Part shown: positions 41,400 to 49,637 of the stretch, one piece after another
Layout: every line of letters begins with the position of its first letter
Position numbering within the stretch: position 1 is the first letter of the stretch
Assembly: GCA_964011675.1 (NCBI GenBank)
Contig: CAXGPR010000002.1
Span: 1 to 64,000, forward strand
DNA length: 64,000 nt
Source of the DNA: GCA-2693325 sp964011675
GTDB lineage: Bacteria > Latescibacterota > UBA2968 > UBA8231
Reading direction: 5' to 3'
The notes under the pieces: generated by a model
Database searches by the model: none
The model's input: the letters and a program-made list of their open reading frames with translations, nothing else
What the model was told of the DNA's origin: nothing
Made by a program: the position numbers and the translations under genes

Positions 41400-42215
41400 A
41401 TGATAGAGCTGGCAATGATGAGTAGTGTATGTCCAGACTGGAGTTTAGATGAGATTGTGGATGCGATGAAACGCCACGGATATAAGGGGTTAGAACCGCG
41501 TGTTGAATGGGGACACGCCTGCGGTATAGAAGCTGACTTGAGTCCAGTTCAGAGGCGAGCGATCTATCGGCGCATGCAGGACGAAGGTTTAGACATATGC
41601 TGTATCGCAACAGGTGTGCGAATGGCAGAGCCCGATAGAAAGAAACGCGCGCAACATATAGAAGATCTAAAGCGACACATTGATCTTTCCGCAGACCTAG
41701 GCTGCGGATTCGTGCGCACATTTGGTGGGCAACGCGCTCGTGATCGCGAGTGGCAGTATATCGTAGACTACGTCGTAGAAGGATATACTGAGGTGGTCAG
41801 CTTTGCAGAAGAGCATGGCGTCATTGTGCTGATGGAAACGCACGATGACTGGTGTAGTTCTCCGCCGGTGCGCGCGGTTGTTGAGAAAGTGGGACATGCG
41901 TATTTAAAAGTACTATGGGATTTTATGCATACTCAGCGCGTGCTTGAAAAACCGGACGAAAGCTTTTCTATGTTGGTTGAGCACGTCGCTCATTTACACG
42001 CGCACGATGGACAGTACGTAAATGGGAAAATGCAGGTTGGAGCGCTAGGAGAAGGCGTAATTGATCATCAGACTCCTTTGCACCTATTGAGAAAGGCTGG
42101 ATTTGCCGGATACTTTTCTGTAGAGGTTATACACAAAATGGGTGCAGGAGCGGACGCGGGGAGCGTTATGGCGCAGTATGCGGATACATTTCGTCGCATG
42201 ACCGTTTCATTATAG
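41400..42215 (+). CDS. Sugar phosphate isomerase/epimerase-like TIM barrel (AP endonuclease 2 fold)
   Basis: 271 residues. Typical opening MIELAMMSSVCPDWSLDEIVDAMKRHGY-like segment (first strand and helix), metal ligands expected in VLMETHDDW, LWDFMHT, LHAHDGQY and YFSVEVIHKMG. These belong to the xylose-isomerase-like superfamily that includes hydroxypyruvate isomerases, tagatose epimerases and inosose dehydratases. GGAAG lies 8 bases before the ATG. Reaction unknown; cytosolic. Confidence 0.85.
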   Translation: MIELAMMSSVCPDWSLDEIVDAMKRHGYKGLEPRVEWGHACGIEADLSPVQRRAIYRRMQDEGLDICCIATGVRMAEPDRKKRAQHIEDLKRHIDLSADLGCGFVRTFGGQRARDREWQYIVDYVVEGYTEVVSFAEEHGVIVLMETHDDWCSSPPVRAVVEKVGHAYLKVLWDFMHTQRVLEKPDESFSMLVEHVAHLHAHDGQYVNGKMQVGALGEGVIDHQTPLHLLRKAGFAGYFSVEVIHKMGAGADAGSVMAQYADTFRRMTVSL

Positions 42216-42251
42216 GATCCGTTTTATGCGGTTCACGTGCGACTGGGTCGG

Positions 42252-43199
42252 TTAGCTCGCGCTTAAACCAGAGCGAAAAGCTACGAACTCATCCGGTAGG
42301 TCGGCTGTGAAATGCATATTCCTACCGGTAATGGGATGTTCGAGGTTGAGCTGGTTGGCGTGAAGCATCATTCGTGGAGCGCGCTGGCCTTTGTCGTGCG
42401 GTTTTCCGTATATAGGTTCACCGACAATTGGACAGCCTATATGCGCCATGTGAATTCGTATTTGATGCGTACGACCGGTTTCTAAGCGCACTTTAAGTTC
42501 GCTTGCATGGGCAAAGCGCTGAATAACTTCAAAGTGGGTGATTGCTTTTTTACCCGCTACTCGATCGGCAACAACTGCCCGACGGCCATCCGCAGCGCGG
42601 CCAATACGGCCCGTTAGTGTATCTCGATTCTGCAGTGGTCCACCTACCACGATACAGCGATAGCGGCGGCGAGCGCCGTGTTTGGCAAATTGCACGGCGA
42701 GCATTTTCTGTGCACGACGACTGCGTGAAAAGCACAGGCAACCGCTGGTCTCTTTGTCGAGCCTGTGTATATACCCAGTGAAGGGACGTTTATCCCCCTG
42801 CGCGCGCAGCCAACGGCGCAGATATTCGCTAACTGCTCCTCTCTCCCCTTGCTGCGTAGGAGCTGATAACACGCCGGCTTTTTTATCTATGACTACTATA
42901 TCCTCGTCACAGTAAAGAACGCTGAACGGCAATTCTTCTTCGAGCGGTGCAAAGCGTGTTAGCTGATAATGCTTGTCGATGCCCTGGCGAAAGTCACAGC
43001 GAATAGAAGCACCCAACGACGGAATGTGTGTAGGATCCTTGCAGACAGATCCGTCGACGGAAACCAGCGCAGCCCGTACTGCTTTTCGGGCCATGCTGCG
43101 GCTGAGGTCCGAAAGCTCTTCTGCTATCAGAGCAAAAAGAGGTTGGGAAGGATTGGTTACCTGCAGTTCATGTAAGCGGTAGAGTGCATTTTTTCTCAC
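42252..43199 (-). CDS. RluA-family 23S rRNA/tRNA pseudouridine synthase
   Basis: About 315 residues from GTG 43199, one base after the upstream PhyH stop; a frame reaching 43265 would overlap that gene. An S4 RNA-binding domain (residues about 25-90) precedes the catalytic domain with IHRLDKETSGCLCFSRS (catalytic Asp), KHGARRRYRCIV, RLETGRTHQIRIHMAHIG and GEPIYGK. It could be RluA, RluC or RluD-like; the exact target uridine cannot be told. Confidence 0.92.
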   Translation of the reverse strand: MRKNALYRLHELQVTNPSQPLFALIAEELSDLSRSMARKAVRAALVSVDGSVCKDPTHIPSLGASIRCDFRQGIDKHYQLTRFAPLEEELPFSVLYCDEDIVVIDKKAGVLSAPTQQGERGAVSEYLRRWLRAQGDKRPFTGYIHRLDKETSGCLCFSRSRRAQKMLAVQFAKHGARRRYRCIVVGGPLQNRDTLTGRIGRAADGRRAVVADRVAGKKAITHFEVIQRFAHASELKVRLETGRTHQIRIHMAHIGCPIVGEPIYGKPHDKGQRAPRMMLHANQLNLEHPITGRNMHFTADLPDEFVAFRSGLSAS

Positions 43200-43200
43200 G

Positions 43201-44031
43201 TTAGACTTTGTCTGTAACGGCTTTGAGGCGGACGGGGGAGGATACCGAAGCACCGGAGTTGGCAAGCGGATCTACTCCGCGCAGCATGTGTCCTTGCCCA
43301 CGCGATACGTGAGTTTCTACTATGGGTAAATCCTCGGGATCGCGCATCTGCACTAGCAGCGTAGTTCGTGCTTCTTGGCTAGTATTAAGACCCGAACCGT
43401 GAATTGTTAAATAGCTAAAAAAGAGCACGTCTCCGGCTTCGGCTGGGCAAGGTGTGGAATCTTCTACCGGAAACTGATCGGGTGGCAAGTGGTGTCCTCC
43501 GTCGCTTAGGTGATCGCGGACGCCTCCTCTGTGTGACCCCGGCACGACTCGTACGCATCCTTTTTCAAGAGGGGCGTCGTCAAAGTGGATAATCGCCGCA
43601 ATCATTGAATGATTTTCGTGCGGGAAGTAAGGGGCATCCTGGTGCATGGGAAAGGGAGCACCTTTTTCTGGTGGTTTAATAAAAATTTTTGTGTGATGCA
43701 GTTGTACATTGTCGCCGATGATGTCTGCCGCGCGATCAGTTAGGCGGGGATCGACCAGTAAACGCGCGAAAGCTGAGGAGTGAAACTGTACGTTATGACA
43801 GTGCAGCAGTTCGCGCGGTAGATCGGTTACCTTAGCTCCGCTGCTCCAACCTTGATTGACGACGTCATCGGCTTGGTTTCCTAGCAAGCGTTGTGCTATA
43901 TCGTGCACCTCTCTGCGGAAGTAGGCAGCTTCGTCTCTGCTGAAAACGGCCTTGACTAATACGTACCCATTTTCTACATAGTGCTGCTTTTCGTACGGCG
44001 CTAGAGTGTATGTTTTTTCGGGTGATATCAT
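43201..44031 (-). CDS. Phytanoyl-CoA dioxygenase (PhyH) family protein, second
   Basis: 276 residues. Iron ligands are in FPMHQDAPYFP (HxD) and YLTIHGSGLNTS, with the 2-oxoglutarate Arg in EARTTLLVQM. VRVVPGSHRGG is a frequent PhyH motif. Non-heme Fe(II)/2-oxoglutarate hydroxylase, substrate unknown. It is not closely similar to the PhyH protein at 37234. It is upstream of the RluA-type gene on the same strand with almost no gap. Confidence 0.9.
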   Translation of the reverse strand: MISPEKTYTLAPYEKQHYVENGYVLVKAVFSRDEAAYFRREVHDIAQRLLGNQADDVVNQGWSSGAKVTDLPRELLHCHNVQFHSSAFARLLVDPRLTDRAADIIGDNVQLHHTKIFIKPPEKGAPFPMHQDAPYFPHENHSMIAAIIHFDDAPLEKGCVRVVPGSHRGGVRDHLSDGGHHLPPDQFPVEDSTPCPAEAGDVLFFSYLTIHGSGLNTSQEARTTLLVQMRDPEDLPIVETHVSRGQGHMLRGVDPLANSGASVSSPVRLKAVTDKV

Positions 44032-44727
44032 GGCGTGTTTTCTCCAGTTGTCTCACATGTATAAGTCTACGTTGGAAACTGCCATAAGATAAGCAATATA
44101 CGAGTGTGAGGAAGTGGTAGCTGCTTTGGGTATACGTAGCGGAAGACTTGGTTTGTCCCGGTGGCTCGACGAAATAAGGCGCGCGCACGACTAGTTGCGT
44201 TTTACCCATTAAATTGGACTGCCTATATGCGAGCCTAAAGTCGACCATCGTATGTAGATCAAGCCATAGGCAGTCAGTGAATACATAGAGACTTGGTAGT
44301 AGTGCAATCGCTGGAGTCGCGCACGAAGCATACACGTGGCAACTCCGCGTCGGCGAAAAGAAGAACGGGTCCGTACATAGGCTATGTAGGTTCGATCGGT
44401 GTAATCAGATACCGAAGTGCCGTGCTGATAAGCGCGCCATCGCCATGGGCAAAGCAGCAATCTTGGCTCTGTTTAAAATCCTTCGAAAGCTGTTTGATAC
44501 TGCGTTCATCGCGGAGCTATAAGTGGTAAAGGACGTCATAAGACTTTGCCAGTCAATGTTTTTCGCATATTTAGTGAGCAAAATATGCACTGTCACAAAT
44601 GCGGGGTAAACTGTTTGAGATTATTTAATTATGTTGAGCAGCGCTGAGCACTGAAATTGAAAGTGGGTACTTGGACAATTTTCTGCTGTCAATAGATAGG
44701 TGAGTAGCGTTCCCGTTCGTGCGTGTG
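44032..44727. other. Gene-poor region of about 700 bases
   Basis: No intact gene, RNA gene or repeat is recognised. On the reverse strand there is a GNAT-like remnant (44209-44497). The rest is unassigned, and should contain the promoter of the PhyH gene ending here and the 3' side of the hisA-type gene. Confidence 0.5.
44209..44497 (-). pseudogene. GNAT acetyltransferase remnant
   Basis: The reverse-strand frame reads AFEGF, a stop, then a stretch containing RTYIAYVRTRSSFRRRGVAT. The RRRGVAT part matches the acetyl-CoA-binding motif A of GNAT enzymes, and the following SLTAYGLIYIRWSTLGS resembles the end of the fold (T..GL.lY..LGF). There is no proper start, and an in-frame stop interrupts the N-terminal part. 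It appears to be a decayed or truncated acetyltransferase gene. Confidence 0.4.
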
Positions 44728-45483
44728 CTAGGCTCGATAACGCGCGACCATATTCGCGTAGTAGAGGGCTTCTCCACCAAACATATCTAACGCGCTGCCC
44801 ACGGTAAAGTCTAGTTTGCCCTGACCGAGTTGATCGATCTGATCAATATCACTTTGTGCGTGAATGCCGCCTGCATATGTTGTAGGTAGCGGCGTTATTT
44901 CGCCTAAGAGCGCCACGAGATCAACGTCGATACCCTGCTGCTTGCCCTCCACGTTAGTTGCGTGTATCAAAAATTCACAGCAGGATTCGGCAAGAGCTTC
45001 TAAGTTGGAACGCGAAACTTCAAAATCTGTTGCCTGCTGCCAGCGATCTGTCATAACGACATAACGACCTGCAATGCGGGCACAGCTCAGGTCTAAAACG
45101 AGGCGCTCACGACCGGTTGCTCTTACAAGTCGACGCAGGTTGTCTTGTTCCAGCTGACCATTTTTAAAGACGTAAGATGTGGCTATTAGCTGAGCTGCAC
45201 CGGCTTCAAGCCATTTTTCGGCGTTTTCGGCATGGATACCCCCGCCTAGTTGAAGCCCCTGTGGATAGGCTTGTAGGGCTGCAGCGGCGGCTCGTTCGTT
45301 GCCGGGACCAAGCATGATAACGTGGCCACCGGGCAAGTTGTCGCGGAGATAAATTTTGGCAAAATACGCTGCGTCCTGTTGGGCAATAAAATTGGTTGTT
45401 GGCGCTTGCTGATCATTCAGAGACGATCCGATGATCTGCTTGACTTGTCCCTGATGAAGGTCTATACACGGGCGAAAGCGCAT
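44728..45483 (-). CDS. hisA: ProFAR isomerase of the eukaryotic HIS6 type (HisA-like)
   Basis: 251 residues. The start FRPCIDLHQGQVKQIIGSSL and the GHVIMLGPGNERAA, LQLGGGIHAENAEKWLEAGA and TTYAGGIHAQSDID motifs match the eukaryotic HIS6 form of the histidine-pathway isomerase rather than the usual bacterial HisA. Catalytic aspartates are in PCIDLH and LVLDLSCAR. It is not next to other his genes. Its start overlaps the stop of the enolase-superfamily gene upstream by one base, so the two form a reverse-strand unit. Confidence 0.87.
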   Translation of the reverse strand: MRFRPCIDLHQGQVKQIIGSSLNDQQAPTTNFIAQQDAAYFAKIYLRDNLPGGHVIMLGPGNERAAAAALQAYPQGLQLGGGIHAENAEKWLEAGAAQLIATSYVFKNGQLEQDNLRRLVRATGRERLVLDLSCARIAGRYVVMTDRWQQATDFEVSRSNLEALAESCCEFLIHATNVEGKQQGIDVDLVALLGEITPLPTTYAGGIHAQSDIDQIDQLGQGKLDFTVGSALDMFGGEALYYANMVARYRA

Positions 45484-46574
45484 CAGTCGATGCGGTAGCG
45501 CTGTAGCTTGTCTTCATTTATGCTGACGCCCAGGCCGGGACCGGAAGGGGGATAGAGATAGCCTTCCTCAATGTGCAGTTGCTCGTTAACGATGTCGTCA
45601 CTATGGTATACAAAGCCGTTTACGTCGCTGGCATAGCCAATGTTGTGCATTGCAAAAGCAAGGTGGGCCTGTGCTGCTGTGCCGATACCCAATTCGGGCA
45701 TGCTTCCAATTATACAGGGCAGGCGAGCCGCTTCGGCAATAGAAAAGATCTGTGCTGCTGGACCGATGCCACCCGCTTCGGACACGTAAATGTTAAACAC
45801 ATCTACGGCGTTGGCCCGAATGCATGCCATGGCATCAGCAGGCGTCCATACGCTTTCGTCAGCCATGATCGGTACTTGGACGTTAGAACGCACGAAAGCG
45901 AGGCCCTCCATATCGCTATAGTGTAGCGGTTGCTCAATAAGCTCTAAATTGAACGCTGCTAGTTCGTTTATTCTGCGCACCGCCTCCTTGGCAGAGGACC
46001 ACCCCATATTGGCGTCTACGCGTAGGGTTATATCACCTACTTCTGTTCGGATTGCATCAAGTATTTTGAGGTCTGATTGATGGTCGCGTCCGACTTTACA
46101 CTTGAGCGTTTTATAGCCTTTTTCCGATAAGCGTTTCGCCTGTTCCACGATGTCTTGGGGATCGCCCATGGATAAGGAGTGGCTCAGTAAGACGCGGTCC
46201 CGCACCTGCCCACCGAGCAGGGTGTAGACAGGCGTATCAAGGATCTTACCAACCAAGTCATATAGCGCCATTTCAACGCCGGCTTTGGCAGGGTAAGAGC
46301 GATGTAGCAAAGAATCCATATGCGCGCGAATCGAACTGATTTGAGTCGGATCAAAGCCAACTAGCGCTTCGGAGAGAAGTCCATTAATGGTTTCGCTTTC
46401 TCCACGACCCCGACGGTCCCATATACTTGAAGCTTCGCCGATGCCAACTAAATCGCTGTCGGTAAAAACGCGAACCACCGCGTTTTCGCTGCCTTGTTGA
46501 ATGCCTAAACTACTCTTAAACGGGCGCGGACGCGGCACGCGCACTGGGATGGCTTCTATGCGTGTTATTTTCAT
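45483..46574 (-). CDS. Enolase-superfamily enzyme, muconate-lactonizing (MLE/dipeptide epimerase) subgroup
   Basis: 363 residues. The N-terminal capping domain precedes a barrel with the KxK base motif in LKCKVGRD, metal ligands in RVDANMGW (Asp), LIEQPL (Glu) and MADESVW (Asp), and the second base lysine region near NIYVSEAGG. The KxK motif puts it in the MLE subgroup, which includes muconate cycloisomerases, o-succinylbenzoate synthases and dipeptide epimerases. Substrate unknown. It shares an operon with the HIS6-type gene downstream. Confidence 0.87.
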   Translation of the reverse strand: MKITRIEAIPVRVPRPRPFKSSLGIQQGSENAVVRVFTDSDLVGIGEASSIWDRRGRGESETINGLLSEALVGFDPTQISSIRAHMDSLLHRSYPAKAGVEMALYDLVGKILDTPVYTLLGGQVRDRVLLSHSLSMGDPQDIVEQAKRLSEKGYKTLKCKVGRDHQSDLKILDAIRTEVGDITLRVDANMGWSSAKEAVRRINELAAFNLELIEQPLHYSDMEGLAFVRSNVQVPIMADESVWTPADAMACIRANAVDVFNIYVSEAGGIGPAAQIFSIAEAARLPCIIGSMPELGIGTAAQAHLAFAMHNIGYASDVNGFVYHSDDIVNEQLHIEEGYLYPPSGPGLGVSINEDKLQRYRID

Positions 46575-46607
46575 AATAAACTAGTATAGGAGGCCGTGCA
46601 CAGGCCG

Positions 46608-47165
46608 TCAAGACTGGGCGTATATGCTGAGACGAGTATTGCCATACTTGCGTGCTTTAAGAAGCTGTAACGTGCCTATTTCTTCGGGTAGTTCCAATTC
46701 TCTTTGGTGCTGGGCAAGGATTAGACCCTCTGCTCGCAAAAGCGGGGTAATAGACAGTTTGCCGAGCAGAGAGAGGCTGAGTGGTTTACCGTCGTGACAG
46801 ATATGATAGGGGGGATCTAAGTAGATGTTATCAAACGAACGGACTTCTTCACGTAGACGCGGAATGAGAATCTCTGCTCGATTGTCAAACATCTGGGCGC
46901 CGACTCTCCACTCCCGTAGTGTACTGCGTAAGATGCTATAGCGCCGCCGGTCCGGTTCGTTGAAAACGACGTGCGCGCCTCGACTGAGTGCTTCCAACCC
47001 TATCTGTCCAGATCCAGCACACAGGTCGAGAAAATGAGTCCCTTGTAGATCGGGCCCCAGCATGGAAAAAATCGACTCTTTTAGGCGAGATGAGGTCAGG
47101 CGAAGACTGCCAAGTTGGCCAGAGGCAATGTGTCTACCTCGCAAGGTACCTGTAACAATGCGCAC
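46608..47165 (-). CDS. rsmD: 16S rRNA (guanine(966)-N2)-methyltransferase
   Basis: 185 residues, the usual RsmD length. MRIVTGTLRGRHI starts the protein; RLKESIFSMLGPDLQG, the SAM motif FLDLCAGSGQIGLEALSRGA and catalytic IYLDPPYH (DPPY) are diagnostic. It modifies G966 of 16S rRNA during 30S assembly. Reverse strand, 33 bases upstream of the enolase-superfamily gene. The 267-base AT-rich gap on its other side separates it from a divergent oxidase gene. Confidence 0.94.
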   Translation of the reverse strand: MRIVTGTLRGRHIASGQLGSLRLTSSRLKESIFSMLGPDLQGTHFLDLCAGSGQIGLEALSRGAHVVFNEPDRRRYSILRSTLREWRVGAQMFDNRAEILIPRLREEVRSFDNIYLDPPYHICHDGKPLSLSLLGKLSITPLLRAEGLILAQHQRELELPEEIGTLQLLKARKYGNTRLSIYAQS

Positions 47166-47432
47166 GGATGATACACTCTTATAAGTTGATGGCGCGCATT
47201 TCCATGCGCATAGGAATTATTAATGGTAAAACCAATAGGTCTAGTTATAAAAAGCACTTGTAAAATGATACCAAGATACTGTTTAATATACATTGAACAA
47301 ATAAAACACTTTTTTACGAGAGAGATTATTTTCCTTATTTCGTGTGCGTTGCACATTTATTTTAGTGGCTAAGCCCGTTGTTGAGTTGTCTTTCTCTACG
47401 TTGTTCGATGATTGTGGAATGGAGGTAATAGC

Positions 47433-48590
47433 TTGACGGTAGATCATTGGGATGTTGTTGTACTTGGATGCGGAGGAATGGGCAGCGCGACGCTGTACCA
47501 CTTGGCCGAGCGCGGTGCTCGGGTCTGTGGCATAGATCCCTTTGAACCTGGGCATGATAAGGGCTCTTCTCATGGGGAAACGCGTATTATTCGCAAAGCG
47601 TATTTGGAACACCCCAATTATGTTCCGCTCTTAGATCGAGCGTATACCCTGTGGGATCGCCTCACAGAAGAAAGTGGTCGGGACCTGTTTGTGCGCTGCG
47701 GACTACTGGCCATGGGAGACCCTGATTCGCACGTTATGCAGGGTCAGGCTGCATGTTATGCAGCCTGTGATTTGCCACACGAGGTACTCGATGAAGGTGA
47801 ACTGCGACAACGCTATCCCGACCTAGGAATCGGTCGCAACTGGAGTGCTTACTACGATCCACTAGGGGGTTTCCTACGTGTTGAAGAATGCGTTCGTCAG
47901 CATGCACAGAAAGCGTTAGATCGAGGGGCAATGCTCTATGCGGGAGAGTCAATGCGCCGGTGGTCTGTTGATGGAGCGGGTGTGAGCATTGAGACCGACC
48001 GACGAACGTTGCATGCAGATCGAATCGTGTTGACCTTGGGGCCTTGGGCCGTTGCTCAACTAAACTTGCTCGGGGTCAACGCACGCGTTGTGCGCAAGGT
48101 GTTGTTTTGGTATGATGGCGCAGGGATCCAGCCGTACGAACTGGGTTCACTGCCCTGTTATCTCGTCGGGTCAGGAAAGGGCGAAGATACATTCTATGGT
48201 TTTCCCTCTATCGATAGTCGAGGTATAAAAGTTGCTGAGCACAACATCTACTTAAATGATCGAGTTGATGATCCCAGAACAGTCAATCGTGCGTTGGCCG
48301 TCAACGACGAGCCGATTGTCCGCCGATTTGTAGACGATTTTTTTCCCCGATTAAAAGCTCGACGTACGCATCATACAGTCTGCATGTATACTATGACGCC
48401 AGATAAGCATTTTGTAGTCGATGTGCATCCGGAATACCCGCAGGTCATCGTAGCAGCGGGTTTTTCTGGTCACGGATTTAAATTTGCTTCCGTGATGGGG
48501 GAAGTGCTGTCGGACCTAGCGCTAGAGGGTAATACAAAGCAGCCTATCGATTTTTTGCGATTGCACCGTTTTTATGGAGGAACAAATTAA
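47433..48590 (+). CDS. FAD-dependent oxidoreductase, monomeric sarcosine oxidase/N-methyltryptophan oxidase type
   Basis: 385 residues from TTG 47433, which has GGAGG 8 bases upstream; an upstream in-frame TTG at 47412 has none. VVVLGCGGMGSATLYHLAERG is the FAD-binding start, followed by GSSHGETRIIRKAY, typical of SolA/SoxA-like proteins that oxidise N-methyl amino acids. FSGHGFKFASVMGEVLSDLAL is the conserved C-terminus. The next gene, an SDR dehydrogenase, starts on the very next base after the stop, so they act together. Confidence 0.9.
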   Translation: MTVDHWDVVVLGCGGMGSATLYHLAERGARVCGIDPFEPGHDKGSSHGETRIIRKAYLEHPNYVPLLDRAYTLWDRLTEESGRDLFVRCGLLAMGDPDSHVMQGQAACYAACDLPHEVLDEGELRQRYPDLGIGRNWSAYYDPLGGFLRVEECVRQHAQKALDRGAMLYAGESMRRWSVDGAGVSIETDRRTLHADRIVLTLGPWAVAQLNLLGVNARVVRKVLFWYDGAGIQPYELGSLPCYLVGSGKGEDTFYGFPSIDSRGIKVAEHNIYLNDRVDDPRTVNRALAVNDEPIVRRFVDDFFPRLKARRTHHTVCMYTMTPDKHFVVDVHPEYPQVIVAAGFSGHGFKFASVMGEVLSDLALEGNTKQPIDFLRLHRFYGGTN

Positions 48591-49364
48591 ATGGACTTAG
48601 GGTTGCGCGATCGAGTCGCGCTCGTCACCGGCGCTAGTCGAGGTATCGGTTTATCTATAGCTCATTCTCTTGTTAGCGAGGGAGCTCGACTGGGTATTTG
48701 TGCACGAGGAGAGCAAGGCCTAGCGGAAGCAACGCAGGCGCTCTGCGATGCTGGAGGAGAAGTCTTTGCCCAAGTCTGCGACGTGCGTGAGCGCGATGGA
48801 GTGGGTGCATTTGTGAAGGGAGCTGCAGAGTCGTTAGGCGGCATTGATATTGTGGTAAATAATGTGGGCGGATCGGCTGGTGGTAGTCTGTTGGATAGTA
48901 GCGATGAAGAATGGGAAGAAACGTTTCAACTCAATTTGTTTCATGCCGTGCGGACTACGCGTGCCGCGCTACCTTACTTGCGCGAGGGGGGCGGTGGATC
49001 TGTCGTCATTATTACCTCTATATCGGGTGCTAAACCTGCTCCTCGTGCACAGTATGGATGTGCTAAGGCCGCCGAGAATTTTCTCGCTGGAGCGCTGGCA
49101 ATCGAACTGGCTGAATATGATGTGCGCGTTAATGCCGTGGCGCCGGGCTCTGTGATGTTTCCTGGGGGAGGGTGGCAGCGCTTCAGCGATGAGCGTCCGC
49201 AGGAATTTGCGAATTTTTTGCAGGGTGAGTTTCCTTCAAAGCGCTTGGGATCGCCGCAAGAGGTGGCAGACGTAGTGACCTTTCTGGTGTCAGATCGCGC
49301 ACGTTGGATCAACGGAGCCGTCGTGCCAGTAGACGGAGCACAAGGGCGTCCATCTGTAGCTTAA
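48591..49364 (+). CDS. Short-chain dehydrogenase/reductase
   Basis: 257 residues. The cofactor motif is VTGASRGIGLSIA, the NNVGG segment follows, and the catalytic Ser-Tyr-Lys are in ITSISG and AQYGCAKAAEN. The arginine in ICARGE favours NADP(H). The C-terminal VVPVDGAQG is typical for FabG-like SDRs. Substrate unknown; its position directly behind the sarcosine-oxidase-like gene (GGAGG overlapping that gene's end) suggests a shared catabolic pathway. Confidence 0.93.
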   Translation: MDLGLRDRVALVTGASRGIGLSIAHSLVSEGARLGICARGEQGLAEATQALCDAGGEVFAQVCDVRERDGVGAFVKGAAESLGGIDIVVNNVGGSAGGSLLDSSDEEWEETFQLNLFHAVRTTRAALPYLREGGGGSVVIITSISGAKPAPRAQYGCAKAAENFLAGALAIELAEYDVRVNAVAPGSVMFPGGGWQRFSDERPQEFANFLQGEFPSKRLGSPQEVADVVTFLVSDRARWINGAVVPVDGAQGRPSVA

Positions 49365-49584
49365 AGCTGCGTAGGACAGCATTTTCTCTGCCCGTGGTTC
49401 TACCCGGCTTTTTCATGATTTTGCTCGGAGCGCTCGATGCCACTGCTATCTCTGTTGATTAGGTTTGCACTTATACTTCACTTTGTCATTATGACTCCTC
49501 TACATTGGTAAAATATGCTGTAAGACTGCGCCGTAGTTGACGCCTTTTACCAGGGAAAATAATTTAAGGGCGCTCTAAAATAGA

Positions 49585-49614
49585 GTTGCCAAACACAGCT
49601 GTGTGTTTGGCAAC
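49585..49614. repeat. 30-bp near-perfect palindrome upstream of an enolase-superfamily gene
   Basis: Perfect 12-bp arms GTTGCCAAACAC and GTGTTTGGCAAC enclose AGCTGT. It lies 23 bases before the ATG at 49638 and no U-run follows, so it is more likely an operator or a 5' UTR hairpin than a terminator. The remaining 49365-49637 spacer shows no gene. Confidence 0.6.
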
Positions 49615-49637
49615 AGATACAAACAGGGAGAGATTAA

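Noticed and set aside
44380..44420. Possible tRNA T-arm (GGTTCGATC)
   Set aside because: The flanking bases do not form the 5-bp T-stem and no acceptor stem or anticodon arm could be drawn; the stretch falls in the GNAT remnant.
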